Position numbers and translations under genes: made by a program | Notes under the pieces: generated by a model | Database searches by the model: none | Told to the model about the DNA's origin: nothing | Seen by the model: the letters and a program-made list of their open reading frames with translations, nothing else | In this document: positions 1 through 12,000 of the stretch, piece after piece | Numbering within the stretch: position 1 is the stretch's first letter | Layout of the letters: each line of letters starts with the position of its first letter | Source: Chitinophagaceae bacterium | GTDB taxonomy: Bacteria; Bacteroidota; Bacteroidia; Chitinophagales; Chitinophagaceae | Direction of reading: 5' to 3' | NCBI GenBank assembly: GCA_947455215.1 | Contig: CANGNA010000017.1 | Location: 1-64,000 of the forward strand | DNA length: 64,000 nt

Positions 1-3000
1 GTTGTAGGTACGAATCCGTTAGCCGCACCGCCAGGACCAGTGATATCCACGTAAGGTAACAACTGACTCAGAGATATGGTATCGCTGAATGAATGACCCC
101 AGAAACGGAACCTGCGAGAGCCGCCCGGAACGAACTGGTCGGTCTTAACACGACCTGTAATGCCGGCACCTGATGATGGTATTTCAGCAATGCGTGCAGC
201 AGGAGTAGTGTCATTAGACAACAGTTCCAGGCTGTCGTTGGTGGTCAGCGTACCTGTGGTCAGGTACAAGACCTTACCGATCATCATACGGGCACCAGGC
301 TGTATGGTCGCACCGCTTGTATTGTTCAGCTCCAGGTTATCGATGGTACCGATACCATATATCTTCTGTGCTGATGAACCAGCCAAAACAACACGGCCTG
401 AACCAGAAACAACACCGGCGTTGTGGATATTACCTGTTACGCTCATGTTACCACCTGCAAGATCTATCGTTGTTCCTGTAGACAGATCGAGGTCTGACAC
501 GCTGGCGGTAACACCAACAGGCAACACAGGAGGATAAAGAGTACCTGGAATAGTAACACTATCTGAGCTTGATGGCACAAAACCACAAGACCAGTTGCTA
601 GCGCTATCCCATGCTGTAGGGCCACCTGGTGTACCACCAATCCATGTCAATGGTATTGGTGTGATGTCCACTGTATCATTGTAAATATGTGCAGGACATA
701 CTCCATTGGTAGCACTCACTATCACATATTGTGCATTGCTTGTAAGCACTGCTGTTGGCAATGTGTAAGTGGTACCCGCGAACCTGAAGCTGTTGGCCAC
801 ACCATTCAACTTATAGTTGACAGTAGTGCTATCCGGACCGCTGAAGCTGATGCTACCAGCACGGTTATAACAAGGAACAACAGTATCTGTCATCGTCATA
901 GTTGGCAATGTATATATTGTAACCGACCTGCTGTAAGATGCGCTGGTACAATACCCATTAGATGCTGTAACAACACCATTGAACAGACCGATTGCACCCG
1001 ATGAAGGTACTGATACAGATATTGAACCACCAGACAGTGCCGCGTTAGTAACATCTAAGAACCCTGCTGCCTCTGCAGTGGCATCCCAATCGATGCTGTA
1101 AGTGATCGGAGAACCAACTGTTGGTGTATAACCGATAGATACAGGTGTGATGCCTTCGCAAAGATTAGGTATAACGGCCAGAGACAATGATGGTGTCTGC
1201 CTTACCGTATCGGAACCAATCATTGTAGTAGTACAGCCAGGACCAGTTGTTGACTTAACTATGTAATTACCAACAGTATTTACCGAAGCGAAGGACACTG
1301 CGGAACCTGTACCTGTAAGTGTGGCTACACTTGTTGACGGCGCAAGTATCAGCGCATAGGTAAGACCTGCCTGAGATCCGTCGAGACCAACAGTGATGGT
1401 AGAAGCAGAACATCCATTGCCGCCTGTAACGTTCTGGGTAAGTGGATAATCGTAAACGATAACAGTGCTTGATGCTACAGGAGCGCTTGTACAACCAAGA
1501 CCAGGGTAAGTAACGCTAAGGCTAAATGCGCCTGTAGATGCAGAAGTAGCTACAGCATGACTATGGAAGTTAGCGGTGGTTGTTGCACTGTAAGACTCAG
1601 GGCCGCTCCAGTTGTACGAAGTAAGTGTTCCCGTACCAGTTACAGCACCTGCGGTAAGTGTAAGTGTAGCACCTGCACAAATATCCGTAGCAGAAGGTGT
1701 AACAGAAGCCACTGTTGGCACAGGGTTGACTGTGAAGGTAGTAGTAGCCGCAGCACCACAACCATTGAAGTAAGAGATAACCGCCGTACCCGCGCCGAGC
1801 GCAGTAACGTTACCCGAAACATCTACCGTTGCGATAGAAGGATTTGAACTATACCAGGTACCACCTGCGAGCACATTGGCCACAGTTGTGGTAGCACCTA
1901 CACATAAGGTTGTGCTGCCGCTTGTATTGCTGCCCGGAACCGGATTAACAACAATGCTCTTAGTAACCGGAGCACCGCATGCGCCTGTGTAAGAAATAGT
2001 AGCTGAACCAGCACTGATCGCAGAGACAACACCTGTAGTGGTAATAGTTGCTACTAAAGCATCTGAGGTGCTCCATGTACCACCGGCGGTCGCATCTGTA
2101 AACGTTGCCGAACCAGAGTTATTCCTGATCTGAATGCTATCCATATACATGTTGTTTCCTGCTGCGCTATATCCCTTGAAGAGAATATAGTTAGAGCTGC
2201 CTGTAAATGTAGATGGGATAGTGAACGTGAGTTTCTGCCAGCCTGCCGCTACTGCCGTACCTACATAAGCTGTAGACAATGTGCGCGAGCGACATACGCT
2301 ACCTATACGTATGGCACCGGAAGCAGAAGGTGATGTATTAATATATACTGCAAGACTATCGTAAGCGGCTGTAAGGTTACCATCGCGATAGAAGTGCATG
2401 GTCACACGGCCACCATTACCACCACTCAAATCGAATGAAGGAGATACCAGGAACGCCGAGTTTCCGCTTGCGATAGTATTACTACCGAACTTTGCAACAC
2501 TTGTACCACCACCAGATGGCGTACCGCTGGTAGCAGGGTTAGTTGTAGAAGTACCAGCAATAGAAGACCAGTAGTTATTAGCCGCACCAGTACCCTGCAG
2601 GTAGTTCCAACCTGCCACTGCTGTACCCTGAACTGAAGGCACACCAGACTCGAAGCTGGTAGATACCAATGGTGTTGGCAGCGCACAGATCGAACTTACA
2701 CCCACGATAGTATCGGTAGATGATGATACGGTGATCGAAGAATATACGTTTGGTAAACAACCGTTGCCATAAACGATAGTAGTAGTATCTGCAACGCCGG
2801 TAGAATAAACGATACCGGAGAAGGTACCTACAGTAGCTACCGAAGTATTTGTGCTGGACCATGTACCACCAGAAACCGGATTCGAAAGGTTGGTAGTAGA
2901 AGACGGACACATAGAAGATGCACCTACGATAGCAGAAGGCGGAGACTTAACGATCACAGTGCCGGTAGTCGCCGTACCACAACCATTAGAATATGTGATA

Positions 3001-6000
3001 GGCGCAGAGCCTGCTGTAAGACCGGTTACCATACCTGTAGTAGCATCAACCGTAGCTATGGTACCAGCAGTTGTAGACCATGTGCCACCTGTTGCTGAGT
3101 TGCTGAGCGTGAGCGAGGCTCCTATACAAATGGATCCTGCGCCACTTACGGTAGCCGGAGCGCCATTTACAGTAACAACCTGTGTAACAGGTGTACCGCA
3201 TGGGCCGGTATAAGTAATAGTAGCAGTACCGGCCGAAAGACCACGAACCACACCTGTGTTTACATCAACAGGAGCTACAGAAGGGTTGCTGCTGCTCCAG
3301 GCACCACCAGGGGTAGCATCAGTAAGCGCAGTGTTGTACGATGGATTACCTGTGATCTTAACATTATCCAGGTATGCATATTCGAAAGACGACACGCTTG
3401 GATCTACAGCAGCGGTGATCAAAATATAGTTAGAGCTACTTTGCAATGCTACAGGGATATTGCAGGTATATTGATACCAGCCACCGGTAGTAGTGGTAGA
3501 CGTACCGGAGATATAAGAACCAGATATAGCCACACCTGCCGCACGTGGCACAAAACCAAGTGTAGTAGCACCGGAAAGGCTGTTTGTGTTGTTAATAAGC
3601 ACTCTGAAGCCCTCAGCTGCATACGTAGCGGTATTATATGTCGCGTTCACATCCCTGTACACGTAGAACGTAAGGTTAACACCTGTGTAATTGTTCAGTG
3701 CAAGCGATGGTGAGCAAACTGTGTTATTACCATAGAAGTAATAGCAATAGTTAGACATGAAATATGTACCACTTTGCGCGGTTGCTGACGGCGCACTACC
3801 CGCACTGGACGTAGTAAGGTAGTTGAACGATGGCAACGGTGTCAGCTTGGTCCATCCGTTAACAGCCGTAGTGCTGGTTGGCACTGCAGAACCTGCAGGT
3901 GTTTCCCAATCCTGTGTCAGGATGGTAACTGTAGTTGCCGATGGGACACACAAATATGGCGTACCGGCAATTGCCGCAGTAACGTTGCTCACGGTAGCTA
4001 CAATACTAACCGGAGAACCGCAACTGTTACTATATGTAATAGTGGTAGTACCATTGATTGACGTAGCACCTATAACACCCGTATTAATGTTTACAGTTGC
4101 AATAGAAGCATCAGAACTGGTCCACGTACCACCGTTAGCCGTGTTATATAACGTACCGGTAGAAAGTTGGCAAAGAGCCGTTGAACCGGTGATTGCGGTA
4201 GGCAAAGCTCTTACTTGTATGCTCACTGGCGTAGCAGAACCACAACCGTTCACATAAGAAATAGAAGCTGTACCCTGTGCAACACCCGTTACAATACCCG
4301 ATGTAGGATCAACCGTTGCTACAGCAGTGTTGCTGCTGCTCCATGTACCACCGGAAATAGTATTGGTCATAGAGGTAGTAGAACCAACGCACACAAAAGA
4401 TGCGCCAGATGTAACACCAGGAACCGGGTTAACAGTAACTGTAGTACCAACTGAACCGCAGGCTGTAGCATAAGAGATGACAGCGGTACCTGCGCTTACG
4501 CCGGTAACCACACCATTAGCAGCGCCCACTGTAGCAACACCGGTATTGTAACTTGTCCAGGTGCCGCCCGGAGTAGAGCTGGCAAGCGTAGTTGCATGAG
4601 CCGCTGCAGTAACAGTCAGGTTATCCAGGAAGCAGTTGTTGCCAAACTGGCTGTACGCATATATTAATATATAATTAGTAGCACCGACATATGAAGACGG
4701 GATATTAGCAGTATACTGATACCAACCAGAGGTGGTAGGGTTAGCAGTACCACTTACGCCGGTAGGATTACCGATCGAAGAACGCGGTACAAAACCTAAC
4801 GTTGTTGCGCCAGCGGTAGAAGGCGTAGTATTAACGTAGAAAGTAAAACCCTCTAACGTAGATCCTGAATAGGAACCGCCAACCTCGCGATATACCCATA
4901 CTGACAACTGAGCTCCGGCATAACTAACCATGCTGAATGAAGGCGAGTAAAGTGTAGCTGTACCACCTGTAGTCACAGAGTAACTATTCCAATAAAGGAA
5001 ATTATTTCCCGATTGTGCAGAAGACACCGTAGGGTTAGTAGCTGAACTAACAGCAGATATAGAAGCCATGTAGGTACCGCTGATCTGACTCCAACCGTCT
5101 ACAGCCGTAGTACTGTTAGGTGCACCATTCTCCCAGTTTTGGGCCAGCAATGTAACAGCAGATGGCGCACACACCATAGCTGTGCCGGTAATGGCACCCG
5201 GCGTACCACTTATGGTAACCGTTGTGGTAGCGCTTGGAGCACAACCATTACTATAGGTGATCACCGAGGTGCCGGACGTTACACCGGTAACGGCATAAAC
5301 GGCACCTGTAGACGCATTAACAGTAACATTTGCAGTAGTGCCGCTAGACCATGTACCACCAGCCACCGAGTTAAGCAGTGTACCTGTACCACCAGGACAC
5401 AGGGCCGTTGAACCTGTAATAGCTGCCGGCGTAGCCGTAACCGAAATAGCACGCGTAGCTGCTGTACCGCAACCATTTGAGAATGTAATTATAGCCGTAC
5501 CAGCACTAACACCAGTAACCACACCAGTAGAAGGATTCACGGTAGCCACAGTATTATCGCTACTGCTCCATGTACCTGCACCAGCTGTATTGGTCCAGGT
5601 GGCGGTAGCACCCTGACATATAGGGGTAGTACCGCTTGTAGTTCCCGGAACAGGATTAACAGTAATGACCTGGGTTACCGGAGCACCACAAGCTGCTGTG
5701 TAAGTAATACTACGTGTACCGGCCGAAATGCCAGTAACCACACCAGTTGTAGCATTAACGGTAGCAGGAGTTCCTGTTGTAGGAGCCCATGTACCACCAG
5801 GAGTGGCATCAGTAAGGGTTGTAGTACCCTGTTGTGTACCAGAGACAACCACATTGTCTATATACCACTCATAACCGAAACCGCTCCTGTATTTAAACTG
5901 CACGTACAGAGTAGGCTGGCCAAGAGCACCTGCCGGAAGTGTAATAGTAGCAAGTGAACCCGCTGCAGTAAGATCAGTGTTTGTAGTAGCCGCAGTGAAA

Positions 6001-9000
6001 CCTCCCATATCAGTCCAGGTGGTACCATTCAAAGAATATTCCAACCTGGCCGAGTCACCACTATAAAAACTAGGATAGTAATGATTGAATGACAGAGAAG
6101 CGGACGTCATGCCTATCGTTGAGAACGCCGGGCTCTTGAAGAAAGTGCGCACAACAGGAACACTACCTGCAAGGTTGGCGCTGGCTGCAAGGAAACCTCC
6201 GTTCCAAGCTGTCGGGTTATATGTATCAGGATATGTGGATGTCCTTATATTGAAATTGTAAGGGCCAGCCGGATCATATGTACCAGTATTATAAATGGTC
6301 CAGGTACCGCCGATCTGGCCGGTAAGGCTCGTACAGTTTTGCGCCACCAGTGTTACCGGTGCGGGTGCACACAAAGAGAAAGTACCTGTAATTGGTGCTG
6401 CACTGCCACTCACCGTAACCACCAGGGTAGCTGCAGGAGCACAACCATTAGAATATGTGATAGTACTATTGCCTGTAAGCGTAGTAGCACCAATTGCACC
6501 CGTGCTGCTGTTCACAGTAACGCGGGTTGCATCACTGGTAGACCATGTACCGCCGGTAATAGCATTTGACAGGACAGTTCCCGTACTTGGACACAAAATT
6601 GATGAACCTGTAATAGCGGCCGGTGTAGGAGTTACAGAAATAGTACGTGTAACCGGATTACAACCCGTAGTAATATAGCTGATGGTAGTAGTACCACCTG
6701 CAACACCACCAATATCACCGGTAGTTGCATCAACCGTAGCTATTGCCGTGTTGGCACTTACCCATGAACCACCACCTACAGTGTTGGCATAAGTTGTTGT
6801 ACCGTACTGGCAAACCGGTGAAGTACCTGTAATAGAAGCATTTGGCGGCACATTCACGTTCACGTCCCTGGTAGCAGGAGCGCCGCAGCCATTGCTGTAA
6901 GTAATGGTAGTAGTACCCGCTGCCGCACCACCTACAACACCTGTTCCGCTGTTTACAGTAGCAATGAGCGTATTATTGCTGCTCCATGTACCACCCAGCG
7001 AGGCATTGCTGAGAGTAGTAGTAAGGCCGACACACATATCTACTGTAGTCAGCGGATTGATATCAGCCGGGGCATCGTTAACAGACATTGCAGTAGTAGC
7101 ATATGTAAGGCAGCCCATAGAATAACTGATAGTAACCGTACCACCGCCTGTACCGGTAACAACGCCGGAAACAGGATCAACAGAAGCTATTGAAGAGTTG
7201 GAAGATATCCACGAGCCACCCGGAACAGTATTAGTAAGAGTAGCGGTAGCACCTGTACACATAGCTGTAGTAGAGGCTGTAGTAGTACCCGGCAGCGCAT
7301 TCACCGTCATTGGGAATGTAGCAGGGGTACCGCAACCAGTGCTGTAAGAAATAGTAACTGTACCACCCGCAACACCGCCAACAACACCTGTAGAACTGTT
7401 GACCGTTGCCTTGGAAATATCAGAAGAAGACCATGTACCGCCTGCGATACCATCGGTAAGAGAAACCTGCTGGCTTACGCACACTGTAGATGAGCCGCTT
7501 ATTGTAGTAGGATTAGCAGTATTAGTAATTACATAGTAAGTCTGCATGCCGCTGGCAGTGTAGTAAATAGTATCCACACCACTTGCTGAACCACCTGTGG
7601 CCACACCAGTGCTGGCATTGATAGCAACATAAGAGTTATTACTTGATGTCCACGTACCGCCAGCCGTAGCATTGGCAAAGGTAACTGTAACACCCTGGCA
7701 CAATGTAGTTACACTACCTGTTACTGTGATAGCCGGCAATGCAAGGATATTCACCTTGTAGTCGCGCACGTCGCCGTAATAGTTAGTGCCTGTAGCATCA
7801 GGACAAGGTGGGTAATTCGGATAGCTACCGTAGAAGTATTGTGTCTCTACACGCATCCTGAAAGTACCCGAAGTAACAGAAGGAGTACCAGGGATGCTAA
7901 ACGGTTCAGCACGACTCGTTGTTGTCCAACCTGACGATCCGCCGACACTTTCTGAAGCCGAGAATGCACCGTCATTGTTAAAATCGATCCAGATCTGATC
8001 ACCCGTCGAATAGCCATTGATGTTTGCGGTAAAGTTGGCTATGTAGCTGTTACCCTGATTAAACGTAACAGTAGGACCGGATGCTGAACGATCTATGTAA
8101 CCGGCAGCACTACATGCACCATTATCACTTAACGAACCGGAAGCCCCGGTAATAGTAAATGGATAACCGGTAGTTTCTACCAGACCATAGTAATACGTAC
8201 AAGCGTAATTAGGATAAATCCACGTAGGCGTACAGCTGGATGGCGGATAATAAGTGGCCGCAGCTACAGTAGAAGTAGCAGACAAGCTGGTAATACCACA
8301 AGTAACAACGCACTGAAACCACGAATTTGTGGTGATACCTGTAAAGTTGTACGTGGCATTGGTAGCACCGGGAATGTCAGTAAAGCCGGAGGTACTACTT
8401 GTTGTAGACTTCTGCCACTGGAAAGTAATGCCAGAAGATAGATCATAGCCTGTAACAGCGGCACTGAAAGCAGTTGTACTGCCACCGCTTGTTGGCGAAA
8501 TAGCAGCAGTACCTGGCGTTGGTGTACCAGTACATGGCGTACTAACAGTGATAGTGGCGGTAGCCGCAGAACCGCAACCTGTAGAGTACGTAACACCTGT
8601 TGTACCGTTAGACACGCCAAATACCTCGCCTGTAGACGAGTTGACAGTGGCGATAGCTGTGCTCCCCACACTCCATGTACCGTAAAGCGTACTATTGGTA
8701 AGCGAAGAAGAGCTACCCACTGCAATGTTGAGAGAGCCGCCTATAGTGGCGGGCGTACCCAACACCGTTACAGACTTAAGCGCCATACCGCAGCTTGAAG
8801 TAAAATAGGTGATGGTGGACGTACCGATATTAAGACCGGTAACCACCCCACCGCTTGGGCTGACTGTTGCTATAGAAGTAGCGCTGGAAAGCCAGCTACC
8901 ACCTGTTACAGCTTCAGTGAGCGTGATACTATTTTGTTGCGTGCCCTGCACGGTAATATTGTCGATATACCACTCATAACCGAAACCGCTCCTGTATTTA

Positions 9001-12000
9001 AACTGTACGTATACAGTAGGCTGGCCAAGGGCACCCGCTGGCAGTGAAAAACTTGCCAGTGATCCTGCAGCAGTAAGATCGGTATTAGTGGTAGCAGCAG
9101 TGAAACCGCCCATATCGGTCCAGGTGGTACCATTCAGAGAATACTCTAACCTAACCGAGTCACCGCTATACGCATTTGGATAATAATGGTTGAAAGAAAT
9201 AGAAGCAGACGGCATATTCACAGTAGAAAATGCCGGGCTCTTAAAGAAGGTGCGTACCACAACACCGCTACCTGCCAGGTTAGCACTCGCTGCAAGAAAA
9301 CCGCCGGTCCATGTAGTTGGGTTGTACGTATCCGGATATGTGGTCGTCCTTATGTTGAAGTTATAAGTGCCAGATGAAGCATAGGTACCATTGCTATATA
9401 TTGTCCAGGTACCACCTGTCTGGCCGGTTGTGCTTGTACAGTTTTGCGCAAGCAGAGTTACCGCTTGTGCACCACAAATAGATGACGAACCACCAATAGC
9501 CTGAGGTGTAGGGGTTACCGTAACAGTAGCATTGGTAGTAGCACATACGCCGTTGGTACCTGTAACAGTATACGTTGTTGGAGAAGTAGGTGTTGAGGTA
9601 ACAGATGAACCCGTAGCGGCGCTCAGGAATGTGCTGGGCGACCAACTATAAGTTGTTGCACCTGTAGCTGTAAGCGCATATGATGGATTGGCACAACCTG
9701 AAGTTGTAACTGCTGTAGTAGGTATGGTATTTACAGTCACCGTACGACTGGAGTAGCAACCACCGGTAGCACTTGTATAAATGATGGTAGTATTACCAGA
9801 GCCTGCTGCACCAACCACACCACCACTGGTCACAGTAGCGATAGCCGTGTTGCTAGAACTCCAGGTGCCTGCACCACCACTACCTGCGGCAGGTGTGCAT
9901 GACCATGTAGATGTACCCGGCACACATAAATTTTGTGAACCACCCGTAATATTACCGGGTGAGAAGTTACTTACCCTTACGGTATCGGCAGCATGGCAAC
10001 CTGTGGCGCTATTGGTAGCCGATATCTGGTAAGTAGTAGTAACGGTTGGCGATGCAGTGACAGTACCAACAGTAGTACTACTAAGGCCGGTAGCCGTAGA
10101 AAGGTCAGACTTTGTCCAGAGCCAGGTATCTACCCCTGCAGCACCAGGGCCGGAAAGATCGGTATTCAATGTAACACCTGAACCTGAGTTACAATATATA
10201 TAACTATGATCAGGCGTTACAGCGATAGAAAAACCATCACCTGATATGGTCACATCTTTTGTGATGTAGTAACTACAACCAGCATCAGAATAAGAGATAG
10301 TAGCTGTACCCAAAGCGGCACCGTAAACATAGCCGGCACCATCTACTGTAGCAACACTGGTGTTTGAAGATGAATACGTGCCTCCGTAAGCATAGATATT
10401 ACTTAGCGTACTGGCACCCAGGCTATATACCGCAAAATATGGTGTAAGGCCCGGCAAACAAACCGAACTACCGCCTATGCGTGTATCGATATCTGTTGCG
10501 GCCAGGTGATAATCGACAACGGCAGTTGCAGTAGCCGAGCAACCAGCAGCACTGGTATTGGTTACCGTGTAAGTGGTTAAGCCAACAGACACCGGAGTAG
10601 AATTGACCGAACTACCTGTAGAAGCACTGAGGGTAGCGGCAGGTGCCCATGTATATGTAGCGCCGGTGCCGCTGGCTGTAAGTGTTACAGGCGTGAGCAG
10701 ATTAGAGCAATAAGTGCCACCTGTAGCAGAAACGGTTGGTGTTTGGTTAATCGTAACGTTTCGAACAACATAACATCCTGTAGGCAATGTGTATGTGATG
10801 GTAACAGCCCCGGCCGCAACAGGAGTAACAGTGGTAGTTGTACCCGAAGAGAGGACGGTAGCAATAAGTGGATCGGATGTTGTCCAGGATCCGCCAGCTA
10901 TACTACCGGTGATTGTACCGGTTCGTCCGGTACAAATAGCAGTAGCGCCGGAAAGTGTTGGCGTTGGGTTAACCGTAACGTTGGCTGTTGCCGTACAGCC
11001 ATTTGCCGCAGTACCGGTAACTGTAAATATGGTTTGGCTAGCTGCCGTTGCAGTGGTTGTAGCTGCATTGGATGGGCTGGCACCGGACGCAGGCGCCCAT
11101 GTATAGGATACCGCACCAGATGCAGTAAGCGAAGCGGGGCTACAAACCGGAGAAGCAGTAACGCTTACTGTTGGAGATGCAAGCACGGTAACAGAAGATG
11201 TTGTAGCAGTGTAAGTACCACAACCAGTGATAACAGTAGACAAAGTATAAATACCTGACGGGGTAGCCGCAGCAATAACTCGTGTAGCCGGGTTGGTAGC
11301 GCCGCTATAGCTGCCGGGGCCGGTCCAGGTATAAGATGAACCAGTATAAGAAAGCGCTCCTGGGAACGAGCCGGTAAGTGTGAGTGTGCTACCCGGACAA
11401 ATAGATGTAGACGAAGCTGCTGCTGCCAATGTACCCGCGGCAGGGCAGTAAGTCAATTTAATATTATCTACAGCCGCAGGCGGAGCAGTTCCGGCGGAAC
11501 CATCATTCTGCCAGGTAAATATCAATCTGAATGTAGTACCTGCAAGCGTGTTAGGCAACGTAACCGTCACAGCAGTGTATCCCGATGCATACGTTGTTGT
11601 TGAAGCCTGGGTAAACACCAACGTAGCACCGGTCATTGCTGTAGAACTAGACGCGGGACTATTTGCTGCAGGAGTAACTGTAGTGGGAGCAGTGTATACC
11701 AGCAAACGATCCCATCCAACCTCACCAACACTCTTTAAAACGAATGTCAGCGAAATAGACGTAGCACCGGCCGGCATGGTTACTGTCCTGTATATATGGC
11801 AGGTACGAGATGCTGTATTGGTATACGTATAAGTTGTGGCATTAGGTCCTACAAACGCACTACGGTTGCCAGTAAAGCCTGTTGCAGCAGTGCCTATTTG
11901 CCATAACGCAGTATTGGCCGGGTTGACAGCCGTCCAGTTATTGGCGGCAAAGGTCGTTCCCGACTCAAAACCACCATCCCCGTTCGGGTCGATCAATACT

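Larger units (their letters stand above)
1790..10910 (-). repeat. Array of about 22 Ig-like coding repeats
   Basis: Within the giant gene the translated sequence repeats a unit of roughly 80-90 residues with the core GTWSS(S/T)N..IATV...TG.V.G...G.A.ITYSNGCG. I located units near 1.8, 2.05, 2.9, 3.1, 3.3, 4.1, 4.3, 4.5, 5.3, 5.55, 5.8, 6.5, 6.75, 6.95, 7.2, 7.4, 7.65, 8.65, 8.9, 9.85, 10.4 and 10.9 kb. Copies differ at many codons, so this is protein-level repetition rather than a recent tandem DNA expansion. The count is by eye and may be off by two or three. Confidence 0.75.

Noticed and set aside
1790-10910. Could the regular repeats be a CRISPR array
   Set aside because: The periodic units are 240-270 bp, protein-coding in one frame and imperfect; no short identical repeats with unique spacers.
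160-11832. Many plus-strand open frames opposite the first giant gene
   Set aside because: All are shadows of the repeats; their compositions (Val/Pro-rich or Cys/Arg/Asn-rich) are artefacts of reading the complementary codons.
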